From Trichococcus collinsii (GTDB lineage: Bacteria > Bacillota > Bacilli > Lactobacillales > Aerococcaceae), in NCBI RefSeq assembly GCF_900107505.1, contig NZ_FNQH01000006.1, forward strand, positions 38,022 through 102,021: 64,000 bases of DNA, read 5' to 3'. The notes below the pieces were generated by a model. That model saw only the letters and a program-made list of their open reading frames with translations. It was not told the origin of the DNA and did no database searches. A program made the position numbers and the translations under genes. Of this stretch, positions 1-9,495 are shown one piece after another (within the stretch, counting starts at the first letter, position 1; each line of letters opens with the position of its first letter).

Positions 1-18
1 TCAGACGGTTTTACACCC

Positions 19-924
<906 letters not shown>

Positions 925-938
<14 letters not shown>

Positions 939-1371
939 GCGGTATTTCCTGTTTTTTAAAATGTTTCATTGTCCAGAGTTCTTCGACCTCATCATCACTC
1001 AGTTCACCGGCATTGATTTTAGCGACATGATCATCAAACGTCTCGATTTTGTACTCCAGTAAATCCCTTGCCTGCATCATCTCTTCCAACTTTACGTTAA
1101 TCTCCGTCAGCTGATCCTGCAGAATCTGTTTTTGTGCATCCCGCACATTATCCTTTGATTGCGCCAACGTTGCGAACTCTACCAACGACTCGATCGATAA
1201 ACCGGCTTTCCGCAAACTCTTTGCCAGAAAAATCCAATTGAGATCCCTTTTCGCGTAGACGCGGTAGCCATTCTTGTCGCGCGTTATCGGCGGAATCACG
1301 CCGACCCGTTCGTAATATCTGATAGTATCGATCGGCATATCAAATAGCTGCGATACTTCTTTGCTGTTCAT
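925..1371 (-). CDS. MerR-family transcriptional regulator
   Basis: Winged-helix MerR regulator of about 148 aa. The N-terminal DNA-binding domain shows the family pattern SKEVSQLFDMPIDTIRYYER and then GYRVYAKRDL. A dimerisation helix follows (about 80-125). No paired C-terminal cysteines for metal binding are seen, so the aldehyde/electrophile-sensing branch (AdhR/NmlR-like) is more likely than the metal branch. The ATG is preferred over an upstream in-frame GTG at 1380, which sits too close to the GAGAG site. The gene is upstream of, and on the same strand as, an aldo/keto reductase. Dyad sites at its own promoter and at three others suggest it is autoregulatory and controls a small regulon. 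Confidence 0.9.
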
Positions 1372-1408
1372 CTTCTTCACTTCTCTCTCGTGCTTAGTCT
1401 ATGTTTAT

Positions 1409-1439
1409 ATTATAAACCATGGAGTGGACTTCATAGCAA
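1409..1439 (-). promoter_or_regulatory. MerR-type promoter of merR
   Basis: -35 TTGCTA (1434-1439) and -10 TATAAT (1409-1414) are separated by exactly 19 bp. The spacer carries the dyad GAAGTCCACTCC, matching the site in front of the downstream reductase. This supports autoregulation. Confidence 0.7.
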
Positions 1440-1520
1440 ACCTGGTGAGTAAATGAACGGAGGATATCTTTATCAATCCAACTGCAAGCTATTCCCCAAA
1501 AATAAAATTGACTTGCAAAC

Positions 1521-1583
1521 AAAATAATTCCCGCCTCAAATTGCACACGCATAAAGCGTACAATCAGAAGCAGGAATTATTTT
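1521..1583 (-). terminator. Terminator after scrA
   Basis: Long inverted repeat with arms AAAATAATTCCCGCCTC (1521-1537) and GAAGCAGGAATTATTTT (1567-1583), AT-rich at the base, so it can act in both directions. It lies 28 bp beyond the scrA stop codon. Confidence 0.75.
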
Positions 1584-1610
1584 CACTCGTCAGCCATCAA
1601 TAAGCTGTTT

Positions 1611-2996
1611 TTAGAACGTGTCATCTTTCTTGTAGCCAAAAAACCAGGTTAATGCAAATGAGACACTGAACGCTACAAGGTTGACAAGTATATAGAATGG
1701 CAGTTGTTCATTTAAGTATAACAATGTCCCAGGGATTCCCGTCAATGCCATTCCGGTTGCGCGCAAATTCAATAGTGAAGCCAGGAATCCACCCACACCA
1801 CCGCCTATCATCGACATCACAAACGGTCTTACCAGTCGCAAGGTCACTCCGAAAACAGCCGGCTCAGTAATACCTAACGCTGCCGAAAAAGCTGATGGAT
1901 AAGCAATTTGCTTGATTTTTGGTGACGTCGTCTTGATCGCAACAGCCAAGACCGCACCAGCCTGTGCTATGTTCCCGCAAGTTCCGATAGGATTGAGCAT
2001 GTTCCAGCCAGTTTGACTCAACATACTGATTTCCAGGAAATTCAGAATATGATGGATACCGAAAATACCAAGCAGTTGCCCAAAGCTTCCGTATATCAAT
2101 CCGCCAATTCCAAACGGCAGTGTCAATAAGGATTCCACTACATGCAATACACCCAATTCAACTTCATGGAATATCGGTCCAATGAAGAACAGAGCAACAA
2201 TCAGTCCAAGAAGCAACGTCAAAAATGGAGTAAGGATCAAGTCCAAAGAATCCGGAATTTTCCGTTTCAATGCACGTTCAATTTTTGAACCGATGATGCC
2301 CGTGACAAAAGCTGGCAATACGGATCCCTGATAGCCGACAACTTTAATGAAACCGAAAAACACCAGAGGCTCAGCTGCTTGTTGTCCTACCGCATAAGCA
2401 TTCGGCAATACAGAGCTGACTAACATCAATCCAAGAACGATTCCCAATATGGGCGTTCCACCGAAAATTCTGAACGTCGACCAGGCCACCAAAGCAGGCA
2501 GAAAAGCGAAGGCTGTATCCGTCAAAATTTGTGTGAACAAGAGAAATTGCTGCGGAATATCGCTTGGGGTTAAGCCAATAAGTCCCAGGATTGCTTCCTG
2601 TGTAACTAATCCTCTGAGACCCATAAACAAGCCTGTCGCTACCAGTACAGGGATGATCGGGACAAAGACATCGCCAAAAATCCGAATAGCGCCTTGAAGA
2701 GTCATTTTTTGATCTTCTTGCGAATCAGTAGACGCCTGACTTCCAGTGTTTTCCACCATAGGCGCAAATTCATCGTAAACCTTATTCACAAGTCCAGTCC
2801 CTAGGATGATCTGGTATTGCCCTGAATTATAGAAACTACCTTTGACTTTTTCGAGGGACTCAATCCCTTCTACATTTATTGCCTCTTTATCGTTTGTTAT
2901 GATGCGAAGTCTCGTTGCACAATGCGCAACCGATTTCACATTTTTTCTTCCCCCAACAAGTGCCAATATTTTTTCTGCAAGTTCTTTGTTATTCAT
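1611..2996 (-). CDS. scrA: PTS sucrose-type EIIBC component
   Basis: Membrane permease that imports and phosphorylates sucrose (sucrose to sucrose-6-phosphate). It has 461 aa: an N-terminal EIIB domain with the phosphorylatable Cys in VAHCATRLR (about residue 26), a short linker with the Gln/Asp-rich stretch at about 88-97, then an EIIC domain with about ten membrane segments, including GITEPAVFGVTLR. No EIIA domain is fused or adjacent, so a general glucose-type EIIA must serve it. It follows scrB with a 4-bp ATGA overlap and its own AAGGAGG site, so the two are translationally coupled. Sucrose specificity is inferred from scrB. Confidence 0.92.
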   Translation of the reverse strand: MNNKELAEKILALVGGRKNVKSVAHCATRLRIITNDKEAINVEGIESLEKVKGSFYNSGQYQIILGTGLVNKVYDEFAPMVENTGSQASTDSQEDQKMTLQGAIRIFGDVFVPIIPVLVATGLFMGLRGLVTQEAILGLIGLTPSDIPQQFLLFTQILTDTAFAFLPALVAWSTFRIFGGTPILGIVLGLMLVSSVLPNAYAVGQQAAEPLVFFGFIKVVGYQGSVLPAFVTGIIGSKIERALKRKIPDSLDLILTPFLTLLLGLIVALFFIGPIFHEVELGVLHVVESLLTLPFGIGGLIYGSFGQLLGIFGIHHILNFLEISMLSQTGWNMLNPIGTCGNIAQAGAVLAVAIKTTSPKIKQIAYPSAFSAALGITEPAVFGVTLRLVRPFVMSMIGGGVGGFLASLLNLRATGMALTGIPGTLLYLNEQLPFYILVNLVAFSVSFALTWFFGYKKDDTF

Positions 2997-4360
2997 TCGA
3001 CTTCCTCCTTATACGAATAATAATCCACTGAGCCATTTTCTTGTAGACCCCTATATAAAATTTCGCGCTGCTCTTCTTCACAAAAGTAACGCATGGAGAA
3101 TACTTTTTCACCTTTATTCATAAAAATTTCCATAGCTGACGAATCGTTGAATATTTGAATTTCAAATAGTTGCGGAATATGCAACTCCTTTAGTTCACGT
3201 TGGCCTGAAACCCAATTTATCCGACTTATAACCAATTTTGATCTGCCATCAAAGTGGATGACAGTATTTCCATTATTCATGGATATTTCTAATGGTGTCG
3301 TTTGATTGACGAGTTGTACATGCAATTCATAAGCACTGCTTTCGGAAAGAATAAAAGCATTGGCTTTGGTTAACGTATTTTCCTGCTTCCTCAGCATTTT
3401 CAACTCTTCCAACGGCCGTTGATAAAGACGATCGTTTTCCCAAAATAATTCTCTTGGGATCGTAAGACAATGCAAGTAATTGAAAGCAGCTGTTGGACAA
3501 TCCTTTTCTTCTGCATCATTCATACGGGACATCCATCCAACCAGAATTCTTCTGTTTTTTTCATCAACGAAAGACTGCGGAGCGTAAAAATCAAAGCCTT
3601 CATCAATCAAAATAATATCGCTTTCTGGACGAAAACGCTTGTTATTTTTCTCAAAAGCTCCAACAATATAGCCTGCATAGCTGGAAATATTCTCGTCCCC
3701 GTTTACTATCGAAGTTCTTTTCTGGGGACAAACCACCAGAATTTCAGCAGCGTCCAATTGGAAGTAATCCGGACATTCGCACATCTGATCCAGCGTTTGC
3801 GCTGAATAGAAAACCCCTTCATATTTCCATTCTGATAAATCAGTTGAACTGAATAAATTGATGGCACCTACTTGATTATTTGTTTGCGCCCCAACAATCA
3901 TCCACCAATTTCCGTTCGACTGCCACACTTTTGGGTCTCTGTGATGCTCTGTAAAACCATCAGGAGTCTCAATTACCTTTTCGCTCTTGATGAATGTACA
4001 GCCATTCGAGGAATAAGCCATTCTTTGATAGGTTTTACGCGTTCCGCTGTTCTTAGTGTTGCCAGTATAGAAAACATACAGCTTATTGTCATGTTCAATG
4101 GCGCTTCCGGAATAGACGCCATCGCTGTCTTCCTTGCTGTCGGGTAGCAGTGCTGAACCCAGATGATCCCAATTGTTCAAGTCCGATGAAGTAAATGCTC
4201 CCCATTCCTTGTAGCCATGATCCAAACCAAACCGATTCCATTGATGGAAAAAATAATATCTGCCCTGAAATTGAATAAGCCCATTCGGATCGTTCAAGAG
4301 TCCTCGATCAGGTTCCAGATGAAAAAAATTCCGATATGGATTTTCCTTAATGATAATCAC
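2993..4360 (-). CDS. scrB: Sucrose-6-phosphate hydrolase (GH32)
   Basis: Cytosolic GH32 beta-fructosidase that splits sucrose-6-phosphate into glucose-6-phosphate and fructose. It has 455 aa. The catalytic triad motifs are visible: LLNDPNG (nucleophile Asp, about residue 23), HHRDPKVW (transition-state Asp, about 143) and MCECPDYF (acid/base Glu). The start is uncertain: the in-frame GTG at 4360 abuts the GAGGAG site with no spacing, while an ATT codon three codons later would be spaced properly. Upstream lies a cre-like site and a divergent AraC gene, so CcpA repression and AraC-type induction are likely. Confidence 0.93.
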   Translation of the reverse strand: MIIIKENPYRNFFHLEPDRGLLNDPNGLIQFQGRYYFFHQWNRFGLDHGYKEWGAFTSSDLNNWDHLGSALLPDSKEDSDGVYSGSAIEHDNKLYVFYTGNTKNSGTRKTYQRMAYSSNGCTFIKSEKVIETPDGFTEHHRDPKVWQSNGNWWMIVGAQTNNQVGAINLFSSTDLSEWKYEGVFYSAQTLDQMCECPDYFQLDAAEILVVCPQKRTSIVNGDENISSYAGYIVGAFEKNNKRFRPESDIILIDEGFDFYAPQSFVDEKNRRILVGWMSRMNDAEEKDCPTAAFNYLHCLTIPRELFWENDRLYQRPLEELKMLRKQENTLTKANAFILSESSAYELHVQLVNQTTPLEISMNNGNTVIHFDGRSKLVISRINWVSGQRELKELHIPQLFEIQIFNDSSAMEIFMNKGEKVFSMRYFCEEEQREILYRGLQENGSVDYYSYKEEVE

Positions 4361-4386
4361 TCCTCAAATCAAATTAACAAATCGAA

Positions 4387-4401
4387 TTAATGCGCTTTCA
4401 T
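4387..4401 (-). promoter_or_regulatory. cre-like site upstream of scrB
   Basis: The minus strand reads ATGAAAGCGCATTAA. It matches the catabolite-responsive element core (TGNAANCGN) and deviates at one outer position. Its place in the scrB/AraC intergenic region fits CcpA carbon catabolite control. Confidence 0.5.
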
Positions 4402-4509
4402 CCGCTCTTGTTAGATACATAATACCAGAGCTTGTCTCAAATAGAATATGGAAAAAATACAGAGGTATATGGAAATTTCTAATATCAAGATAGCCATTGA
4501 GAGGGATGC

Positions 4510-5370
4510 ATGTATAATGAAACCATGGATAAAAATAATAGAGAGTACACTGATAAGTTCACAGATTTTTCAAAAAAGAGCATCTCGGATTTCATTCTTT
4601 ACAACAGTGGGATTGAATATTGTGAAGCTGGTTACAGCTACGGGCCAAAGCGCAGAGATTATCACTTTATTCATTTTGTTAAGGAGGGCAACGGCTCACT
4701 GGAAATTAATGATAAAAAGTTTGAGGTTCATGAGAATCAACTCTTTATTGTCCCTGCAGGCGAAATTTCTACTTATACTGCCTCAGTGGATTCACCGTGG
4801 AAATATTCCTGGATCGGTTTTCTGGGTATCCAATCGCATAATTATGTCCAAATGCTTATGCAGTCAAGCGAAGAACATTTTGTTCTGGACTGTGCGGATG
4901 CAGAATTGTATGAAACCAAAATAATGAAGATTATCGACATGTCCAACGATGACAGCACGGCTTCTTTCTTAAAGATCAACGGGGTTATGTATGACATCAT
5001 CGGAACACTGCTTGAAGAGTGCATCAAACATTCGAACACAACCTACTCCTCATCGGTTTCATCGAAAGCGGTGAGATATATGGATTTGCATTACCATGAC
5101 GATATACACATCTCAGATATCGCTGACTTTGCTGGCATTCATCCCAGCTATTTAGCGGGAATCTTCAAGTCCGAAATGGGAATAAGTCCAAAAAAATATT
5201 TAACAAATCTAAAAATCAACAAAGCAAAAGAGTTACTGATAGCTACGGATGATCCGATCAATATCATCGGAAGCTCCGTAGGTTTCAGCGATGCCCTTTC
5301 ATTCTCAAAGTTTTTCAGAAAAGAAACCAGCCTATCACCATCTCAATATCGAAAGGATTACAAAAAATGA
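4510..5370 (+). CDS. AraC-family regulator of the raffinose/sucrose locus
   Basis: 286-aa regulator. The N-terminal half is cupin-like and sugar-sensing (HFVKEGNGSLEINDKKFEVHENQLFIVPAGE). The C-terminal double helix-turn-helix contains DIADFAGIHPSYLAGIFKSE and IIGSSVGFSDALSFSKFFRKE (about residues 195-285), the two AraC signature helices. The ATG has an AGAGGG site. It diverges from scrBA and overlaps the next gene by ATGA, so it is co-transcribed with the alpha-galactosidase. This resembles the MsmR/RafR arrangement. I infer that it activates both arms of the locus. Confidence 0.9.
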   Translation: MYNETMDKNNREYTDKFTDFSKKSISDFILYNSGIEYCEAGYSYGPKRRDYHFIHFVKEGNGSLEINDKKFEVHENQLFIVPAGEISTYTASVDSPWKYSWIGFLGIQSHNYVQMLMQSSEEHFVLDCADAELYETKIMKIIDMSNDDSTASFLKINGVMYDIIGTLLEECIKHSNTTYSSSVSSKAVRYMDLHYHDDIHISDIADFAGIHPSYLAGIFKSEMGISPKKYLTNLKINKAKELLIATDDPINIIGSSVGFSDALSFSKFFRKETSLSPSQYRKDYKK

Positions 5371-7559
5371 ACAAACAGATGATTGTATACGATGATCAAA
5401 GGCAAGTCTTCCATCTTAGGAACGACAACATAAGCTATGTCTTTGAAATCGTTGAGGATACTTATTTGGCGCATCGCCACTGGGGAAAACGGATTGAATC
5501 CTATTCTTTTTCGAATAAACCGACATTAAAAAAACGGACATTTGCAGCCATGAATATTCCCGAGCGTCCTGAATTCTCCCTTGAGTATGTGCCTCAGGAA
5601 GTCAGCTTCCCCAACCAAGGAGATTATCGTGAACCTTCCGTGCAGATAAGAATGCGCAATGGATATACCGTCAGCCGTTTTTCCTATGAGAAATTTGAAA
5701 TTTCTGATGAGGCACCTACATTCACCGCCTTCCCTCATGCAAGGGACATGCCCGAATCAGCTTCTCAGACACTGATTGTTCATTTGGTCGATGCTATTTC
5801 AAACATCCGATTGTTGCTGTTTTATACGATTTTTGAAGACGCAGACGTAATCATACGTTCAAGCAAAATCATCAACGAGAGCAGTACCAGTGTGATGATT
5901 GAAAAGCTGTACAGCGCCTCAATTGATATGCGTTACGAGGGTCAGTTGAGTACCACTTTTTATGGAACACACCAAAAAGAATATCAATTGAACCGTCAGT
6001 CCATCAGCCATGGGAAGTTTTCAGTCGGCAGCAACCGCGGCGCAAGTGGCCCTCAATACCCGCCCTATTTCTCGATTTCTAAGGATGCCACAGAATTTTC
6101 CGGTGACGTACACGCAATGACATTGATCTATAGCGGCAACCATCTAAGCAATCTTGAAAGGGATCAGTATAATCATTTGCGTTTGCAGATTGGTTTGAAC
6201 CCAGATACATTTACCTGGCAACTTGATCCGGGCGAATCCTTTCAGAGCCCTCAAGCTGTGCTGAGTTATAGCGACAACGGCTACAATGGAAATTCCAATG
6301 TGTTCCATCGGTTTTTCAATAAGCATTTGATTCCCCAAAACTGGGTCAACAAATCGCGTCCAATTCTGGTGAACAGCTGGGAAATGAGTTACTTCAACGT
6401 TTCCGAAAATATAATGAAAGACCTTATCGATTCTGCAAAGGAAATGGGCTTTGAGGCTGTTGTACTCGATGACGGGTGGTTCGGTGCGCGGAACAGCAGC
6501 CAGACTTCTCTTGGCGACTGGCAAGTAGATGAAAATAAATTCCCGAACGGCATCAAGCCCCTCGTTGATTATGCAAGGGAGCAGGGCCTGCAATTCGGTA
6601 TTTGGTTTGAACCGGAAATGATCTCTCCTAACAGCAATCTGATGCAGAACCATCCAGATTGGGTCATGCGCACTGCGGAATACGAACCCATTCTTGGAAG
6701 GAGTCAATACATTCTGGACCTAACCAAGGAAGAAGTCCAGACGTTCATTATCGACCTCCTCACTCGAAGCATCACAGACTTCGGTGTCAGCTATATCAAA
6801 TGGGACATGAACCGCCATATAACGGAACCAGCTGCGAACTTGATGAACAAATCTCAGGCGAACGAGTACTCGCATCGTTACATGATGGGACTTTACAGCA
6901 TACTCGATACGATCACGACGCTTTTCCCTGAAGTACTTTTTGAGAATTGCTCAAGCGGCGGTGGGAGATTGGATCCGGGGATGTTGTGCTTCATGCCCCA
7001 AACATGGGCCAGCGATAACACCGATGGGTTGGACAGACAAAGGATTCAATACGGCGCTTCCTATCTTTTTTCACCTTATTCTTTGACTGGTCATGTTTCA
7101 TCCATACCAAATCATCAAACGGGACGCATGACAGATTTTGAGACGAGAAAGCACCTCGCTTCCTCCACGAATATGGGATATGAGATGGATATCATGCAGC
7201 TTAGCGACCACGAAAAATCTGTCATCAAAACCCATGTTGAACAGTATAAGGAGGATAGGGATTTCTTGCTGGCAAGCGAATTTTATCGATTGGAATCCCC
7301 CTTTGACACCAACCGCTGCACCTGGATGTTCACTGATCAAGCGAGAAAAAAAATCATTGTTTATGTCTTCCGCAATACTTATGATTTATCAGAGTTATCT
7401 TTACTGATTAAGATTCCCTATATTGACTTGAAAGCAAGCTACGTTGAAATCAACAGCCAGAAGCAATATTCCGGCTCAGAACTTTCTAATTGCGGTATTG
7501 CATTGGAGAACCAAAGCGGAGATTACGTAGCTGTTAGATTAGATTTTGAAAAGTGTTAA
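5367..7559 (+). CDS. rafA: Alpha-galactosidase (GH36)
   Basis: 730-aa GH36 enzyme that hydrolyses alpha-1,6-galactosides such as raffinose and melibiose in the cytosol. It has an N-terminal beta-sandwich, then a TIM barrel from about residue 320 with VLDDGWFGAR, FGIWFEPEMISP, the nucleophile Asp in YIKWDMNR (about 478) and the acid/base Asp in WASDNTDGLDRQRIQYG (about 548). The length is typical. It is coupled to the AraC gene by ATGA overlap. Raffinose cleavage would release sucrose, linking it to scrAB, although ScrB needs phosphorylated sucrose. No raffinose transporter is visible here. Confidence 0.93.
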   Translation: MNKQMIVYDDQRQVFHLRNDNISYVFEIVEDTYLAHRHWGKRIESYSFSNKPTLKKRTFAAMNIPERPEFSLEYVPQEVSFPNQGDYREPSVQIRMRNGYTVSRFSYEKFEISDEAPTFTAFPHARDMPESASQTLIVHLVDAISNIRLLLFYTIFEDADVIIRSSKIINESSTSVMIEKLYSASIDMRYEGQLSTTFYGTHQKEYQLNRQSISHGKFSVGSNRGASGPQYPPYFSISKDATEFSGDVHAMTLIYSGNHLSNLERDQYNHLRLQIGLNPDTFTWQLDPGESFQSPQAVLSYSDNGYNGNSNVFHRFFNKHLIPQNWVNKSRPILVNSWEMSYFNVSENIMKDLIDSAKEMGFEAVVLDDGWFGARNSSQTSLGDWQVDENKFPNGIKPLVDYAREQGLQFGIWFEPEMISPNSNLMQNHPDWVMRTAEYEPILGRSQYILDLTKEEVQTFIIDLLTRSITDFGVSYIKWDMNRHITEPAANLMNKSQANEYSHRYMMGLYSILDTITTLFPEVLFENCSSGGGRLDPGMLCFMPQTWASDNTDGLDRQRIQYGASYLFSPYSLTGHVSSIPNHQTGRMTDFETRKHLASSTNMGYEMDIMQLSDHEKSVIKTHVEQYKEDRDFLLASEFYRLESPFDTNRCTWMFTDQARKKIIVYVFRNTYDLSELSLLIKIPYIDLKASYVEINSQKQYSGSELSNCGIALENQSGDYVAVRLDFEKC

Positions 7560-7681
7560 ACTTAATAAAATGACATCTATCATAGCCACCAAAAAAAGAT
7601 AATTGTATAATGAGTGCGTAAACTTTTGCTCTACTCGTTTTTTCGCTATATGGACAGCTGTCAAAAGAGGGGAATCGCAAA

Positions 7682-8284
7682 ATGAAGACGTTCGAGGAAA
7701 AGTCCAGAAAATATTATAACCGCATCGCTGACAACTATGACCATTCGTTTGACAGCCTGGTCACCAATAAATTCAAAAATTTCTTGCTGGAGGATATCGT
7801 CATCCATCCAAATGATGCTGTCCTGGATATTGCTTGCGGTAATGGTACCCTTCTGAAGATGCTTTCTGAAAGATGGAAGATCCGAGGTTATGGTCTCGAT
7901 ATAGCTGATAAAATGATCAGGAACGCAAAAATAAAATGCCCAAATATGACCTTCGAAGTGAGTTCCTGTGATCATTCATCGTTGCCTAGTCAATCTATTG
8001 ACATAATCATCGTCTGCGCAGCTTACCATCATTTTCCGGACGTGAAAGCCTTCGCCCAGGAAGCGAACCGCCTTTTGAAGACTTCAGGCAGACTCTACAT
8101 CGCGGATATGTATTTTCCTTTCATCCGTTTCCTGACAAACCCGCTGCTCCGTCATTGGAAAGCGGGGGATGTGAAATGTTACTCACCGAAAGAAATCAGC
8201 GCAAATTTCGAAGCAGTTGGTTTTGAACAGATTGGCTTCAAAAAAAGAGGATTCATGCAAATCGTGAAAATGCGGAAGCGATAA
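7682..8284 (+). CDS. Class I SAM-dependent methyltransferase
   Basis: 200-aa methyltransferase of the UbiE/Methyltransf_11 type. SAM-binding motif I is VLDIACGNGTLLKML (about residues 55-70). The acidic motif II follows in GYGLDIADKM, and a post-I segment in IDIIIVCAAYHHF. The start has a GAGGGGAAT site. It stands alone with its own TATAAT-like -10 at 7604 and a strong terminator. The substrate is not recognisable, and no partner gene is adjacent. Confidence 0.85.
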   Translation: MKTFEEKSRKYYNRIADNYDHSFDSLVTNKFKNFLLEDIVIHPNDAVLDIACGNGTLLKMLSERWKIRGYGLDIADKMIRNAKIKCPNMTFEVSSCDHSSLPSQSIDIIIVCAAYHHFPDVKAFAQEANRLLKTSGRLYIADMYFPFIRFLTNPLLRHWKAGDVKCYSPKEISANFEAVGFEQIGFKKRGFMQIVKMRKR

Positions 8285-8291
8285 ATAATAA

Positions 8292-8347
8292 AAAAGTCCA
8301 ATACAAAACCGTAGTGCTCAGAGCTTACGGTTTTGTATTGGACTTTT
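8292..8347 (+). terminator. Rho-independent terminator after the methyltransferase
   Basis: Perfect 22-bp stem (8292-8313 pairs with 8326-8347) with a 12-nt loop. The arms begin AAAAGTCC and end GGACTTTT. A-rich and T-rich bases allow bidirectional termination. Confidence 0.9.
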
Positions 8348-8481
8348 CCATTTGAGGATGATTTCAGATGGCGTGATAAAATTTGAATTTATTCGGGTGA
8401 ATCTGCCAACTCTATAGTTTCAATCCATCTGGATCTACGCAAAGTTGAATCAAAATACACAACTCTTACAGAGAATATTCT

Positions 8482-9402
8482 TTACCTGTTCAAGACCATC
8501 TCTTCATCCGCATTCAGCAAAAGCTGATACAAGGCCCCCAACAAGTTCGCATCATTCAGGAAGCGGCAGCTGTCGATTTCAACTTCCGTCAATGTGTTCT
8601 CCAAGAAAGGCAGACCTGCGCGGATGGCGCGGTATTGTTTGCGGATTTCTTCGGTAACGATCGGTTGAGCGCTGATCCCACCGCCGATGACGATCTTCTC
8701 GAGGTCAAGGATGGCTTGGACGTTGCAAATCATGTAGGCGATTTCCCTGGCGAAGGCTTCGAAAATCTGATAGACGCTCGGGTCCTTTTGGTTGATTGCT
8801 TCGAAAGCAGCTGCGCCGTCCTTTGTGTCCTCGGTCCCCAGTTCCAGGTTCACCTTCTTGACCAGCCCGACAGCCGAACCGGTCTTGCCGTACATATCAT
8901 CAAACGATGGCTTGCCGGATTGCTTCATCATGAAACTCAATTCACCTGCTTGGAAATTTTTACCTTGGTAGAGCTTCCCATCAAGGATCAGCCCGCCGCC
9001 GATGCCGGTCCCGAGCACGAGTGCCAGGCCGTTCTCGATGCCAGTAAGGTTGCCGAGCCACAGCTCCGACAAAGCTGCAGCTTTGCCATCATTGATGACA
9101 GAAACCGGTACATCAAATTTCGGTTGGAATTCTTGGATGAAGGAAATCCCATCCAGGAATGGCAAGGCTCCGCCGAAGGAAATCAGGCCCGTTTCCGTAT
9201 CGACTTTCCCCGGACAGCTGAAGGCGATCCCGCGAATTTCATCTTTCACCATTTCGATTTCATTTTCCAATGTGGCGATGAATGCACCGTATTCATGCGG
9301 TGTCCCCACCTGCTTCTTGGACTGGATCTGCCCTGAATGGTCAATCAAGGCCAATTTGATGTTCGTGCCGCCGATATCGATGCTTAAATAGTTTTTCTTC
9401 AT
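8482..9402 (-). CDS. ROK-family sugar kinase
   Basis: 306-aa ROK kinase that likely phosphorylates a hexose released by the neighbouring hydrolases. The N-terminal ATP-binding motif SIDIGGTNIKLALID is followed by VINDGKAAALSELWLG (catalytic Asp in the ND pair) and LGTGIGGGLILDG. The usual zinc-binding CxCGxxGC loop is absent: GELSFMM stands where most members have GEIGH. This places it in the zinc-less branch that includes beta-glucoside kinases. It is the last gene of the GH43-GH42-GPH set, behind an internal terminator. The substrate is not determinable. Confidence 0.88.
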   Translation of the reverse strand: MKKNYLSIDIGGTNIKLALIDHSGQIQSKKQVGTPHEYGAFIATLENEIEMVKDEIRGIAFSCPGKVDTETGLISFGGALPFLDGISFIQEFQPKFDVPVSVINDGKAAALSELWLGNLTGIENGLALVLGTGIGGGLILDGKLYQGKNFQAGELSFMMKQSGKPSFDDMYGKTGSAVGLVKKVNLELGTEDTKDGAAAFEAINQKDPSVYQIFEAFAREIAYMICNVQAILDLEKIVIGGGISAQPIVTEEIRKQYRAIRAGLPFLENTLTEVEIDSCRFLNDANLLGALYQLLLNADEEMVLNR

Positions 9403-9450
9403 GTCAGTCCCGCCTTCGTTTATTTATTGAATGCATCCGCTCTTCAATAC

Positions 9451-9489
9451 AAAAAATCAGGGCTCGGCGAGTAGTCCGCCTCACCCTGA
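9451..9489 (-). terminator. Internal terminator between GPH symporter and ROK kinase genes
   Basis: Arms TCAGGG (9457-9462) and CCCTGA (9484-9489) have an inner GGCGAG/CGCC helix. A run of six T follows on the minus strand (9451-9456). It should reduce read-through from the symporter gene into the kinase gene. Confidence 0.75.
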
Positions 9490-9495
9490 ACACGA

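Noticed and set aside
8635..9336. Plus-strand 233-codon frame opposite the ROK kinase
   Set aside because: It is a shadow of the kinase gene, which carries the ROK motifs; the opposite frame lacks a start site and any known domain.
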